A DNA stretch of 64,000 nucleotides. It comes from MADRE3 sp963718195. Its GTDB lineage: Bacteria > Desulfobacterota > Desulfobulbia > Desulfobulbales > Desulfocapsaceae. Each line of letters starts with the position of its first letter. Positions within the stretch are counted from its first letter, which is position 1. Below are positions 17,670 to 28,153 of this stretch, piece by piece. Both the position numbers and the translations under genes were made by a program. The stretch covers positions 339,221 through 403,220 of the forward strand of contig CAVQYQ010000009.1 in the NCBI GenBank assembly GCA_963718195.1, read 5' to 3'. The notes beneath the pieces are model-generated. The model did not search any database. It was not told where the DNA came from and saw nothing but the letters and a program-made list of their open reading frames with translations.

Positions 17670-19772
17670 TCAAACGTCTGTTCGCATCCTTGCATCGAGG
17701 GCAATCACTCCTGATCCGTCAGCAAGAATTCTCAGCGGGTTTATGTCAAGTTCCTTTATCTCTCTGAACCGGGCAAGCAAGTGAGATATCCTCTCGACAG
17801 CATCGATATAGGCAGCAATGTTACCGGTTGCTTGTCCCCTGGCACCATGCAAGAGGGAGTAGGACTGCAGCTTTGACATTTTCTCCGATATCTCTTCTTT
17901 ATCGGAGGGACACAGTATTGATTGAACATCTCGAAATATTTCAATATAGATTCCGCCGTATCCAAAGAAGGCTATCGGGCCAAAAGAATCATCAAGGTGG
18001 CCGCCGACAAACATATCGTAGCCGTCTGGGGCCATCTTCATCACCCGAACACCATCAAATCGAGCGTTGCTCCGGTGAGCAAAAAGATTGGTTTGTAGGG
18101 TCGTGAACCCACGGCTAACTGCCTCCTCGTTTTTGATATTCACCAGCACGCCACCCACGTCTGATTTATGCAGGGCATCGGGCGATACTATTTTCATGAC
18201 CACCGGGTAACCGATCATATCTGCGGCAGCAACCGCTTCTGCCGAGGTCTGAACAGCCACAGAGTCAGCCACCGGTATTCCGACACGTTTCACTAGGTTC
18301 AGACTTTCTTCTCCGACCTCTCCATTTATGTCTGCCAAAGAGGTCTTAATACCCTCGAAATCGAAACCTTCAGGTGTTGAGTATTCTCGGGGAGACAGCG
18401 ACTTCTTTGCGTGATACCTTTGTTGCTTCTTAAGGGCAAACAACGTTTCGTCAGGATTGTTGAAAACGGGAATACTGAGGTTATTTTTAATCCGTAAGGT
18501 TGTGTTTCCCGGCCCGATCAAGCATATGGCAAGCGGTTTGCCGGATGATAAAATCGATCCAATTGCTTCCTTGGAGAGATCGGTGTGGAACATCTTGTGA
18601 AATATATCCTCGCCTCTTGGCATCTCTGGCCATTGAGTAACAAAAACCGCTCCATCGACATTTTCGTTATGCATGACAGCGTGGAATGTATGGGCGTACA
18701 TTGCTGGATCATAGATATCGCCCATATCAAGCGGGTTGGATAACTTGATGATTCCGGCATTGGCAAAATTATCAAGTTTTTGGTAAAAATCTTTTCCCGG
18801 GTCAGCGAGTTGAAAGTCTTCCTTCTCTGAGAGATCGGCCATCATGACCGCTATTCCTCCCGCCGGGCTCATCAGCATTACCCGTTCTCCCCTCATCGGC
18901 GGAAGCTTAAAAGCCTTTGCCACTGAAATAAACTCAAGGAGGTTATCAATACGAATAATCCCGGCTCTCTCGAAGGCGGTGTCAATAACCGTATCATTGT
19001 TACTCAGGGCGGCTGTGTGGCTCATGGCTGCCTGGTTACCGGCTTCTGTCCTGCCCGATTTCAGGACAATGATCGGTTTGTCGATCTTTTCAGCAGCCTT
19101 GATGAAAGCCTCTCCTCTGGTGATCGACTCGAGATAAAGACAGATGATATTTGTTTCAGGGTCCTCGCCAAAGTATTTGAGAAAATCTACCTCATCGAGG
19201 TCGAGTTTATTACCGATGCTGGCAAATTTTGCCATACCGACATTTTCATCGGTAATGGTGTTCCAGAGCATCAAACCGACACCACCGCTCTGGGTAATAA
19301 ACGAGACATCTCCCTTGGTCGGCATATAGCTCGGGATAAAAGGTAGGCAGAGGCCATTGGCGGTGTTGGCCACTGTTACCCCGTTGGGGCCGACAAAATG
19401 GACCCCGTATTCTTCAGCCTTCCTGAGAGCAAGATCTGCAAGCTCTTTGCCTTCTGCTCCCGTTTCATTAAAGCCGCCGGATGGAATAGCCATCCGCTTG
19501 ATCCCGAATTTGCCACATTCCTCAATGACAGCTGGTATAAAACGGGCTGGTATAAGCGCCACGGCGAGATCGGGAATTGCCGGGAGATCTTCAATGGCCG
19601 AATACATCCTGATCCCGTTCACATGGTCATTTTTTGAAGAGGGGTTGACGCCAAATATCCTTCCGGTGTACCCCCAGCGAATAAGGTTTTCCAGGATCAG
19701 TCTCGGTATATTGTTCGGTTTACTGGAAAGCCCGATGATGACGATGGATTCGGGATAAAAGATCGCTTTCAT
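17670..19772 (-). CDS. ADP-forming acetyl-/acyl-CoA synthetase (fused alpha-beta)
   Basis: 700 residues from ATG 19772. The order is a CoA-binding Rossmann domain (KAIFYPESIVIIG), two succinyl-CoA-ligase-like domains (FITQSGGVG; AAMSHTAALSN with the probable phospho-His), a linker, and a C-terminal ATP-grasp domain (IPVADSVAVQTSAEAV, YPVVMKIVSPDALHKSDVGG). The family converts acyl-CoA, ADP and phosphate to acid, CoA and ATP, giving substrate-level ATP in fermenting and some sulfate-reducing anaerobes. Acyl specificity is unknown. It is monocistronic, convergent with the SYLF gene. Confidence 0.85.
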   Translation of the reverse strand: MKAIFYPESIVIIGLSSKPNNIPRLILENLIRWGYTGRIFGVNPSSKNDHVNGIRMYSAIEDLPAIPDLAVALIPARFIPAVIEECGKFGIKRMAIPSGGFNETGAEGKELADLALRKAEEYGVHFVGPNGVTVANTANGLCLPFIPSYMPTKGDVSFITQSGGVGLMLWNTITDENVGMAKFASIGNKLDLDEVDFLKYFGEDPETNIICLYLESITRGEAFIKAAEKIDKPIIVLKSGRTEAGNQAAMSHTAALSNNDTVIDTAFERAGIIRIDNLLEFISVAKAFKLPPMRGERVMLMSPAGGIAVMMADLSEKEDFQLADPGKDFYQKLDNFANAGIIKLSNPLDMGDIYDPAMYAHTFHAVMHNENVDGAVFVTQWPEMPRGEDIFHKMFHTDLSKEAIGSILSSGKPLAICLIGPGNTTLRIKNNLSIPVFNNPDETLFALKKQQRYHAKKSLSPREYSTPEGFDFEGIKTSLADINGEVGEESLNLVKRVGIPVADSVAVQTSAEAVAAADMIGYPVVMKIVSPDALHKSDVGGVLVNIKNEEAVSRGFTTLQTNLFAHRSNARFDGVRVMKMAPDGYDMFVGGHLDDSFGPIAFFGYGGIYIEIFRDVQSILCPSDKEEISEKMSKLQSYSLLHGARGQATGNIAAYIDAVERISHLLARFREIKELDINPLRILADGSGVIALDARMRTDV

Positions 19773-20100
19773 ACAGTCGGTCCTCACGTTAATGAACATA
19801 TTCTGCGATGTATCTGTTGTTTTCTACGACAAGTGAGGTCTGTTGGCAAGCTTCGGTTGAAAATCATCCATGATTCGCACATATTTCCTTGTGCGGATTT
19901 GTCGAGGATGTGCAGGTAGGACCTTCATATATGAAGGGTAATGGGGTTGGCAATGGCAAGCAGTTTTTATGCCAGGTTGAAACCCGATATAGTGATATCT
20001 CAGCAAATATGAAGCGGCGATCTTCGGTTGTACTGCGCTGAGACGACTTGGCTGTTGTCCGTTTTGCCCTGCTGTGAGGCAGTGAATAACCAGGAGTTGC

Positions 20101-20469
20101 TCAGGATGACGCAGGTTGATCTCCACACAATATTTCCCTGAAGTTTGCAATCTGGGTAACCGAATTCGGAGAAACCTCAAACCCTACAAAATAACTGATC
20201 GTCGAGGCAATAGACCCCGTGGAATTCTTGTTGATTACATACCGTGTCATCCGGCCACTTATCTGCTGAAGGCTTATGTCTGTATTCGGATCATACAGGT
20301 CGATCCCATTAATCCAGTTGGTACTGTAGGGAATGGGGGACAGTCCCACACAGCCAAAACCGCCATCACTTATATCGATCACTCGGGCCATGCCGATAAT
20401 GTCGTCATCATCTAAAACAATGAGACCCCTGTCAATGTGATACCGTATAAAACGTCTTCGTTCTTTCAT
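20101..20469 (-). CDS. PilZ domain protein
   Basis: 122 residues from ATG 20469. It carries an intact PilZ signature: RRRFIRY (RxxxR) at the N-terminus and IDISDGGFG (D/NxSxxG). It is a single-domain c-di-GMP receptor of unknown partner. The start overlaps the end of the upstream secreted-protein gene by 38 bp, so the two are probably co-transcribed. Confidence 0.8.
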   Translation of the reverse strand: MKERRRFIRYHIDRGLIVLDDDDIIGMARVIDISDGGFGCVGLSPIPYSTNWINGIDLYDPNTDISLQQISGRMTRYVINKNSTGSIASTISYFVGFEVSPNSVTQIANFREILCGDQPASS

Positions 20470-20758
20470 GTATTCCACCCGTATTATTTGATTTTTCCCC
20501 TTTACATTGGGATTCTATGGAATCGAAATGTATATTTACTGGTACCAAACCGTAACACCGTACAATCCTGAATTTCTTTTTCGTTGCAGTGTGAGCTGGT
20601 CTCTCCACCGATGATGTTATAGCATTTCCAGGCTCTTCGGACTGCTTGATCGCAGCTGGGTGTACAATGGTTGACCGAATTGAATCGTCGGCGATGGCAA
20701 CGTTGGTCACGAACATACTCAAGGTGAGAATCCCGGACAGGAAATAAATGAGCTTCAT
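20432..20758 (-). CDS. small secreted protein of unknown function
   Basis: 108 residues with a good GGAGG site. The N-terminus is a signal peptide (MKLIYF, hydrophobic core, VAIADDS), so the mature ~85 residues are periplasmic or secreted. The mature part is Ser/Thr/Lys-rich with two Cys (RIVRCYGL and ESQCKGE). The last 38 bases overlap the PilZ gene in another frame. No family recognised; pairing with a PilZ gene may mean c-di-GMP-linked surface function. Confidence 0.55.
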   Translation of the reverse strand: MKLIYFLSGILTLSMFVTNVAIADDSIRSTIVHPAAIKQSEEPGNAITSSVERPAHTATKKKFRIVRCYGLVPVNIHFDSIESQCKGEKSNNTGGIHERTKTFYTVSH

Positions 20759-20995
20759 AGTTCCTCCCTAACTCTGGCTTAGACCGGATGAGGCGTAAAA
20801 TCATAAGGGGCTCAGAAGGTGATTGCATGGTGCTTGTTGTCACAAAAATGATCAAATTTTCCTGTCTGGGGACAAGAGGATACTATCCGACGACAACTTG
20901 ATAACTTGTTTAATAAGAATAGGCATTCATCCTTACAAAAATCTTACATTTATCTGTTCTCGAGTTGAATCGTCTACTCCAGCGGAGAAGGGAGT

Positions 20996-23900
20996 TTATT
21001 TGTCTGCAGAAGAGATGACAGAATCTACCAGTGAGTCAATCTCGTCAGCCGTTAAACCCCGTTGCTGCAGAGCACTTCGATAATTTGCGAGGGTTCTCCT
21101 GGCGTTGTCTGAATCGTATTCACAGATGCACAGGCGGTAGAGCAAAGAAATAATACGGTTATGTGACGGGCTCATTTTGTTGGCCTTGATGAGCAGTTGG
21201 CGTGCCTCAGGGTACTGCTTTGTTTTCAAGAGAAATTCTGCCCAACCTTCTGCCATTTGTAGATAAAGACTTCTCAGGTCAGTGCAGTCATCATAGGCCA
21301 TACTATCCATCAATGCATCGAAGGCAAAGCAGCCATTCCACAAGGAGAATGCAGTAGTAAAGAAATTCTCTGCCTGCCACCATTCCCCTACACCTGCATG
21401 TTTCAGGCCTTTCGTGACAATCTTTCTGAACGCAATTGCATCAATGCGGCAATTTTTTAATGAAACAAGGCCATGACTCACGACGAGGAAATTGTTAAGG
21501 TCATGAGGCAGCAGCAGGGGGCGCAATAAACTCCGTAACCGGGATATCAGGGTATCAAGATTCCTCCTGGATTTTCCAGTCGACACATCGGGCCAAAGAT
21601 AATTCTGTACTTTATCAAGACTCATCTGCATGTTTGGTGATGCTATCAGGAGTGCGATTAAGCTCCTCTGCTTTGCCGTGAAGGTCTTTGACTGAGCGAT
21701 ATGTTTTTCTGCTATCGATAATTGGAAATCGCCGAGAACCTGGATATCAAGAGAAGGAATCAATACACCGTTTTCCTGGATCTCCTGACCAAACGTTTCT
21801 GCACAAAGTTTTTTTACATACGATTGCTCAATGTTTTCATTGACCGCTTCCTTGAAGAGATGTCGCAGAATTGACTGGTTCCACCCCCAGAACATTTCAT
21901 AATCATGGAACCGCATCAACCCCAGGCCTCTGGTCAAGTCATGAATAAATTTTTGCCGGATACCACCGAGCAGATAGGCGTAAGCCCGGAGGAGGTAGCC
22001 ACTCACCTCAAGTGTCAGTAAACCGAGTCTTTTTGACGCATCAATCCCTCTGGTGAGCATAATTTCCCCGCGAGATCGATCACCTGCGATTGATAAAGCC
22101 GCCCCCAGGAGAATATAATGGCGGACCGTGAAAAAGCCCCCCCAGGAAGAGTCTTCTCTTAACCGGCATGAGTCTGCGACAAGGCTACGCACCTCCTGAA
22201 GACGTTCCCCGGTCAACGCCAGGCAGAGAGCCTTCCATTCCAACATCCGACTTCTGATATGGGCAGTATTGAATAACGGGCCAAGATATTGAGATTCCTC
22301 AATCAGCTTCAGGGCACGGTCAAGTTTATTTTCGGCGAAATGGAATTTAATGTCCCAGAGCATAACACTTGTTGCCATCTGAGTTCGCGAGAAAAAACCC
22401 TTTTCAAGGATTGCAGAATATTTTTGTTTGTACCGGATATAGTTCAAGTGGTCACCGGTCATTTCCAGCATGTCTGTCAAAAAATGATGGGCAAACGCTC
22501 TGTTACTCGCCCCCACCTCATGGGTCAAAATATGGTCATAGAGTAATTCGGCAATTTTACGGGCAGCCGGGAATTGGCCGGGGATGGCATATGAGTAGCC
22601 GAGAAAGACCCAGCTGGCGACAATCATGTTGGGAATTTTAAGCGCCTGGGCATTCTTTAATGATAAACCTAAATAATGGCGGCTCTTCTCGAGCTCTCCA
22701 GAGAAAACCAGATGTCCAGCACCCAGGTTTCTGCAGATAAATATCTGGTAATATACCGAAAGAGTATCGTTTATCTGATTATGAATATCTGTCGCTTCTT
22801 CTAAGAACGAGGAGGCGTTTTCCAGGTCGATCGAGGTAAGGACCTGGTGAAAGATCAGCTGGCTGAGTGCCAGCAACCTGCCGGCCTTGTCTTCCTTTCC
22901 TCTGAAAAGCTCAGCTGAGTGCAGAAGATGATTCACCCCTTCTTCAGGTTTTGAGTCAGCCAGTAAAATACCTTGCAGGAAGGCGAGCCATGCAGATTCA
23001 GAAGAATAAGCAGTGATCAGTTCATCGGGAATTGTATGTAATGAATGAAGACGATTTTTTGTAATCAATTCCAGGCCGTAATTCTCCAGAAATTTTTCAA
23101 CTTCAGAGAGAACACCTAATCTGAGAACATAAACAACGACCCGCTCAATTAACCCTTCAGACAAGTAATGATCTATCGCCGAATTAAGCACTTCTAGACG
23201 ATCAACGTCAGAGAAACGATTTGAATATTCTGCTCTAAGGGACTCTCTCATCAGGTGGTGAAAGGTATATGTCTCGATGTCAGCATCGGTAAGCTTGATG
23301 AAATGATTATCCATCATTAACCTGTCCAGGTGCTGGCAGATTTCACTGTTTCCGGTAATTCGTTCTGCTAAATCACTCGGAATTTCTTCCAGAAGGGAGA
23401 GCTTCAGCAGATCATTCTGCAGCTCCTCGGGCAGGTTTGTCAAAGTCGTTGCTTGTAAATAGTGGTGCAGCGAGGAAGAGTCGAATTCACTTGAGCTGAG
23501 ATCGAGGACTTCTGTGAGTTTTTGGTTCGGAGAGTCCATCGCCAAGATCAGCCCCATTACCCATCCTTCTGTTACGGCATGGAGATGTTGGGCGTATTCA
23601 CGGGACGTGTATTTTACCTTTAATATATTGAGCAACTCTATGGTCTCATGGAGAGAGAATGAGAGGTTTTCATTTGTCAGGTAGGTCGTGGAGCTGCCGA
23701 ATTTAACCTTTTTTGACAGGATGGGGATAGGTGATCTGCTGAGTAATAAAAAGTGAATATTTTCAGGGGAGATATCGAGTAAAGAGTCGAGGACATGCAT
23801 AGTCTCCGGTACATCTTTGATAATGTGCACATCATCGAAAACAAAGGTGAGTGCAGGCGATGATAGTGTCGCAAGTCTGCTGGTGATTTTGTCGATTGTC

Positions 23901-24281
23901 CGAGGAATATCAGCTTTATCGATATTCCCCACCGTAATGCTTTCTCCAACATAATGAGAGACAAGACCGCTGAGGGTGTGATCGACAACCTCAATTATAG
24001 AGGTGAGAAAAGACAGAGGATTGCAATCTTCTTCTCCTATCTGATACCATATAGCAGGGCCCGGTTTATGGTTAATATATTGGACCGCAGTGGTCGTTTT
24101 CCCCTGTCCGGGTCTCGCCTCCATGAAAATATATCTGCTGTCGCTCCTGCCTAAAGCAATGGTCGAGAACAGGTCAGACCGAAAGACGTTCCGCCCCACG
24201 GATAATTTTGGGGGGCAGAATTTGCTGCCGAGAACCCTTTGTCGGTGAATCTCTTAGGTGTTGATCGCTTTCTTTTGTCAT
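20996..24281 (-). CDS. STAND-type transcriptional activator with C-terminal BTAD domain, frameshifted near the start
   Basis: About 1094 residues when repaired. Walker A is ARPGQGKTT and Walker B is FVFDDVHI, as in MalT/AfsR-class STAND ATPases. A long helical-repeat middle (TPR-like, ~350-800) is followed by a winged-helix segment (VLGDFQLSI, TAKQRSLIALLIASP, DVSTGKSRRNLDTLISRLRS) and a bacterial transcriptional activation (BTAD) domain. Without repair the only start is a GTG at 24199 that cuts off the conserved PPKL N-terminus. Reading from ATG 24281, removal of one C in the C6 run at 24210-24215 gives ILPPKLSVGRNVFRSDLF, an ideal join. It is a ligand-gated regulator; its target is unknown. 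Confidence 0.82.
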
Positions 24282-24446
24282 CTGTCTGCAGAAGCCACGA
24301 TTACTCCAATGAATATACACAGGTTGCAGGGACTAATGTGAGGACAGTCATAAAGATGAGTCCATTCTCCTGATCGGCACATATCCTTAAGCTGCGGGTA
24401 CAGCGGTGTTAGCGACATAACAATTTTTTTCAAGATGTTAGCATAG

Positions 24447-24466
24447 ATAACGGTGAATACCGTTAT
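24447..24466. repeat. perfect 8-bp palindrome (ATAACGGT/ACCGTTAT)
   Basis: Inverted repeat with a four-base GAAT spacer. Geometry fits either a short hairpin or a dimeric operator. It lies ten bases from the 20-bp hairpin and about 165 bp upstream of the STAND regulator's ATG. Confidence 0.6.
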
Positions 24467-24475
24467 TACATATCC

Positions 24476-24526
24476 TGTAACGTGTCGGAGAAATATACCT
24501 TTGGATTATTTCTCCGACACGTTACA
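24476..24526. repeat. perfect 20-bp inverted repeat with 11-base loop
   Basis: The arms TGTAACGTGTCGGAGAAATA and its exact complement flank TACCTTTGGAT. It is 120 bp past the aminotransferase stop on the minus strand. No T-run follows on either side, so a classic intrinsic terminator is not supported; a Rho-independent-like end, processing hairpin or remnant element is possible. Confidence 0.75.
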
Positions 24527-24645
24527 GAAAAGACAACTAAGTATGGTCTGGTGCCATGTCAATGACGAGGGTAGAGGGGTACCATGAGTTACTGACATTC
24601 GGATCGATCAGGAAACCAGGCAAGTAAACCAGAGCAAGAGTCTAC

Positions 24646-25785
24646 CTACGGGGTCAGTTCGCTGCTCTTATCGTCGAGAAAGCTGCGAAAAACAGCCAGG
24701 CCAGCCTGGAAATTTCGTCGACCAAAGCCGATCCGGAAGTGATCAGCAGGAGCCTCCATAAGCTCAGAGCGATAGATGGAAGCGGGGAGCAGCAGCACCC
24801 CGTAATCTTGAACCAGTGTTCGGCACAGGGTTTCTACATCACCCCGTCCTGTATAGCGCGGGTAAGCGATGCATCCTCCATCCGGGGGAGACCATTTAAA
24901 GAGGTGCGGGTAGTCGGCAAAAAATCGTTTTAGCACCTGTAGATTTTCCTGCAGCAGGGAGCGGTTACGTTGCAGGATCTGGTCCCTGTTGTTCAGGGCG
25001 ATCAGTGCCAACCGCTCGCTCGGGCCAGCATTACAGATGGAAAGATAATGTTTGTAGCGCTCGAGGCGGAGCAACAGATCTTTATCCCTGCTGGCAACCC
25101 AGCCAATCCTTATACCAGGAAGACCATAGGCTTTCGACATCACATTAAGAGAGATACCTTTCTCGTAAACATCCGCAACCTGCACCAGTCGTTTGCTTTC
25201 ATCCAGTTCAAGAAGGCGGTAAACCTCGTCGCTGAACAGATAGATATCATTGTCCCGGCAGAGTGAAATCAGATGATCGAGATCACTTTTCGGCAGGGTC
25301 GCACCGGTCGGATTATTGGGGATGTTGATTGACACGAGCCTGGTGTTCGGGCGAAGCGCCCTGGCAACATCTTCGATGTCCAATCTCCAGTTTTCATCGG
25401 GGCGCAGTGCGACGCCGGTAACCTCGCAGATATCAAGTGGTATGGTTTCAGCTGCCTGGTAGTTGGGTACGACAACAATGGCGTGGTCGTTTTTGTCAAG
25501 CAGGGTGCGCATGGCGGAATAGATTCCTTCTTCGGCACCGGCAAAACAGAGGATGTTGTCACGCTCCAGTGTCTCGTAGGTGGTGGCAATGACATCTCGC
25601 AAGTCCGGAGCACCCCAGGTCTCTGTATAGCCCAGCCATTGATTGTCAAAATCGGAGCGCTCCTGTGGTGATGCCATGGCCATGAGATCCCCCAGGGTCA
25701 TACTTTCGACATCGGACGCCGTCATGTGGTAGCTGGCCTTAAATTCCCACTTCGAAAAGAAGACCTCGAGTTCAAAATTTCTCAC
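24646..25785 (-). CDS. class I/II PLP-dependent aminotransferase
   Basis: 379 residues. Fold-type I markers are present: NIPNNPTGA for the cofactor/substrate contacts (N158 region), SDEVY (D186, Y189), and the Schiff-base Lys in MSKAYGLPGIRIGW (K218), with IGFGRR near the C-terminus for the substrate carboxylate. The N-terminus (EVFFSKWEF, then YHMTASDVESMT) resembles the subgroup related to capreomycidine synthase and valine/alanine-type aminotransferases. The amino donor is not predictable. It is 121 bp downstream of serB on the same strand, so a link to serine or amino-acid synthesis is possible. Confidence 0.8.
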   Translation of the reverse strand: MRNFELEVFFSKWEFKASYHMTASDVESMTLGDLMAMASPQERSDFDNQWLGYTETWGAPDLRDVIATTYETLERDNILCFAGAEEGIYSAMRTLLDKNDHAIVVVPNYQAAETIPLDICEVTGVALRPDENWRLDIEDVARALRPNTRLVSINIPNNPTGATLPKSDLDHLISLCRDNDIYLFSDEVYRLLELDESKRLVQVADVYEKGISLNVMSKAYGLPGIRIGWVASRDKDLLLRLERYKHYLSICNAGPSERLALIALNNRDQILQRNRSLLQENLQVLKRFFADYPHLFKWSPPDGGCIAYPRYTGRGDVETLCRTLVQDYGVLLLPASIYRSELMEAPADHFRIGFGRRNFQAGLAVFRSFLDDKSSELTP

Positions 25786-25906
25786 GACTAAGCCTCACTG
25801 TAGCCACTGTCAGTATCGTCAACAGATTGATTTTTAGGGATTATTCCGGATAAATTTGGTTGCCGCTCCAGTATAATCAGAATTTTCTCTCATTTGGCGG
25901 AAGCAT

Positions 25907-27136
25907 TCAGGAATGTTTGACCTCTTCCTTGATCTCTCTGTCGTGAATACCAATCAGGTAGAGGAGTCCGTCAAGTCCCACGCTGGATATGGTATTGGAC
26001 GCTTTCTGGCGGACAATTGGTTTGGCATTAAAGGCCACCCCTAGGCCTGCGATACTGATCATCGGCAGGTCGTTGGCACCATCACCGACAGCAATGGTCT
26101 GCTCAAGGGCAATATTCTCCTTCTCGGCGAGCTGTCTCAGCAGCAGGGCTTTTGCCTCGCCATCAACAATATCACCGACGACTTTACCGGTCACCACGCC
26201 ATCCTCAATGTCGAGAACATTGGCATACATATAGTCAAAACCCAATTGATCCTTGAGGTAATCTCCAACAAACCTGAACCCACCAGACAGGATACCGAGT
26301 TTGTACCCAAGGCTTTTCAGGGTTTTACAAACCAGGTTCGCACCTTCCGTCAGTGGCAGCTCTCTCGTTACTTTCACTAGTTGTTCTTCTTTAAGTCCTT
26401 TTAACAGGGCTACCCTGCGTCGAAAGCTCTCCTTGAAATCGATCTCACCCCGCATGGCAGATTCGGTAATGCTGTTGACCTGTTCACCCACACCTGCCAG
26501 CTTGGCCAATTCAACGATAACTTCGGCCTGGATCAGTGTTGAATCCATATCAAAAACAACCAGTTTTCTGTTTTTCCGATAAATATTGTCAACATGAAAG
26601 GAAATGTCTATCCCAGCATTCTGGGAGATTTCCATAAATCGCTTTCGCATATCAAGGATACTCACGGGCGTTCCACTGACGGATAGCTGTACACAGGCTC
26701 TCGGGTGCTGCTGGGGTTTGGCAATAGAGATCCTCCCGGTTAGACGTGAAATACTGTCAATGTTCAACTTGTTTTCGGCAATGATCGAGGCAACCGCAGA
26801 AATCTGCTGGGCGGAAAGGGTCCTGCCGAGAAGCGTAATAATCCGCCTTTCCTTGCCCTGGGCGTGGACCCATTTTTCATAATTGTCGGGAGCGATCGAC
26901 TTGATATCAACTTCGAGCCCCATGTTGTGTCCTTCAAATAACATGTCCTTGAAAATTGAAGAAAAATCTTCTGATTTGGGAATTTCTGCCAGAATTCCCA
27001 GGGAGATATGGTCATGGATGACTGCCTGGCCAATATCTAGAATGTTGACATCATATTCGGCCAGGATAGCGGTAAATTTTGCATCAAGTCCTTTTCTGTC
27101 TCTGCCGGTAATACTAATCAGGATAACATCACTCAT
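25907..27136 (-). CDS. serB: phosphoserine phosphatase SerB with N-terminal ACT domains
   Basis: 409 residues. Two ACT-like domains occupy the first ~180 residues (LISITGRDRKGLDAKF; RIITLLGRTLSAQQISAV), which in relatives bind serine. The phosphatase domain follows with VFDMDSTLI (D196, D198), the cap helices, SGGF (motif II), and GDGANDLPM (motif IV). It converts phosphoserine to serine in the last step of serine synthesis. The long two-ACT form is common in proteobacteria. The start is the first ATG; a weak ribosome site precedes it. Confidence 0.92.
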   Translation of the reverse strand: MSDVILISITGRDRKGLDAKFTAILAEYDVNILDIGQAVIHDHISLGILAEIPKSEDFSSIFKDMLFEGHNMGLEVDIKSIAPDNYEKWVHAQGKERRIITLLGRTLSAQQISAVASIIAENKLNIDSISRLTGRISIAKPQQHPRACVQLSVSGTPVSILDMRKRFMEISQNAGIDISFHVDNIYRKNRKLVVFDMDSTLIQAEVIVELAKLAGVGEQVNSITESAMRGEIDFKESFRRRVALLKGLKEEQLVKVTRELPLTEGANLVCKTLKSLGYKLGILSGGFRFVGDYLKDQLGFDYMYANVLDIEDGVVTGKVVGDIVDGEAKALLLRQLAEKENIALEQTIAVGDGANDLPMISIAGLGVAFNAKPIVRQKASNTISSVGLDGLLYLIGIHDREIKEEVKHS

Positions 27137-27385
27137 TGTCTATATTTTTGACCTCTCATCGATTTGTCGGGATCTCCTTTTGTTTTTCATCAATTTCACG
27201 GTGCTGGCTGAGATACGCATAGCCGTAGAATGAAAAACCAAATATCAAATCTGATAACCTTATAACAATAATTTCATCGTGGCCATATGAATACGTATTT
27301 TAGACATCTCACGAATCGGTACGGAGCAGAAAAGGCATCGACATACAGGCCTGCCGCCCTGGCTGGAGCGTGCTCTTTCGGTATT

Positions 27386-28021
27386 TTATTGGACTTCTAT
27401 TCTGACAAGCCACTTTACCCACTTGTTTCCCTCTAAATCAGGAAAGACTGCCCTTACCGGGAAGCCATGAAGGACTGGTATTGGTTCTTGCTCCCATTCA
27501 TAGGCCAGGAAGTTTTTGGTTGAAAGTGCTTCCTTGATCTCCACGAGGGTCGCGTATCCATCGGAACTCACAAGTCGAATATGGCTTGCTCCCTCGTTAA
27601 TTCCGGCACGCTGGAGAACATGAACAAGGGGTACCCCAGCCCAGGTGGCGCTGTCTTCAAAAAAGCCTGGACAGACAAGTGTTGTCTGGGATTCAATTTT
27701 CGGCATACAGCGCAGATCATCGTATTTCAAGGTGAGTGGTTGTTTTACTTCCCCTGTAATTTCAAGAGTATAGGATTTCAGGTCAATTACCTGAGCAGTG
27801 CCGGTGACATGCAGCTGTGTCTCTGGGTCCAGTTCCGTGTAGCCGGGAATCTTGTCGGGAAGAGTTGGAACCGTGATTGGCGATAAAGAGCAGGGGCTCT
27901 TAGTGGCCGTCTTTACCGTAGACTGCTCCTGAGATTGGACTGTAGCGGGGAGGAAGACACAGGACAGGATGAGGATATAGAAGAGGTAACGGATACTTTC
28001 CATTTTTATTGAGGTGAACAT
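27386..28021 (-). CDS. periplasmic molybdopterin-binding protein (sulfite oxidase-fold)
   Basis: 211 residues from ATG 28021. An N-terminal signal/anchor (SIRYLFYILILSCVFLPATV) is followed by one sulfite-oxidase-type domain: YTLEITGEVKQPLTLKYDDL, then TTLVCPGFFED with the Mo-coordinating Cys, and FPVRAVFPDLEGNKWVKWL. It lacks the C-terminal dimerisation domain and haem of eukaryotic sulfite oxidase. Similar short proteins serve as periplasmic oxidoreductases, with the partner unknown. No linked membrane cytochrome gene is seen, so the redox partner is elsewhere. Confidence 0.75.
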   Translation of the reverse strand: MFTSIKMESIRYLFYILILSCVFLPATVQSQEQSTVKTATKSPCSLSPITVPTLPDKIPGYTELDPETQLHVTGTAQVIDLKSYTLEITGEVKQPLTLKYDDLRCMPKIESQTTLVCPGFFEDSATWAGVPLVHVLQRAGINEGASHIRLVSSDGYATLVEIKEALSTKNFLAYEWEQEPIPVLHGFPVRAVFPDLEGNKWVKWLVRIEVQ

Positions 28022-28153
28022 TGCATTTGTTCCTGTAGGATATTTTTCTGATTTTAATGGCAAAACCAGCTGCCATTAACGCTGATGTTTGCAGCTCCAA
28101 ATCCATGACCTGTCTTTTTTTTAAGATGTCAGCGTTGAGCGTATTAACCAATT

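Larger units (their letters stand above)
24282..24645. other. intergenic region with two strong palindromes
   Basis: Lies between the aminotransferase stop and the STAND regulator start, both on the minus strand. It holds the two hairpins listed separately. No gene is seen in the rest; it should contain the promoter of the STAND regulator. Confidence 0.6.

Noticed and set aside
24476..24526. Intrinsic terminator for the aminotransferase
   Set aside because: No T-run follows the hairpin on either strand, so it was listed as a palindrome instead.
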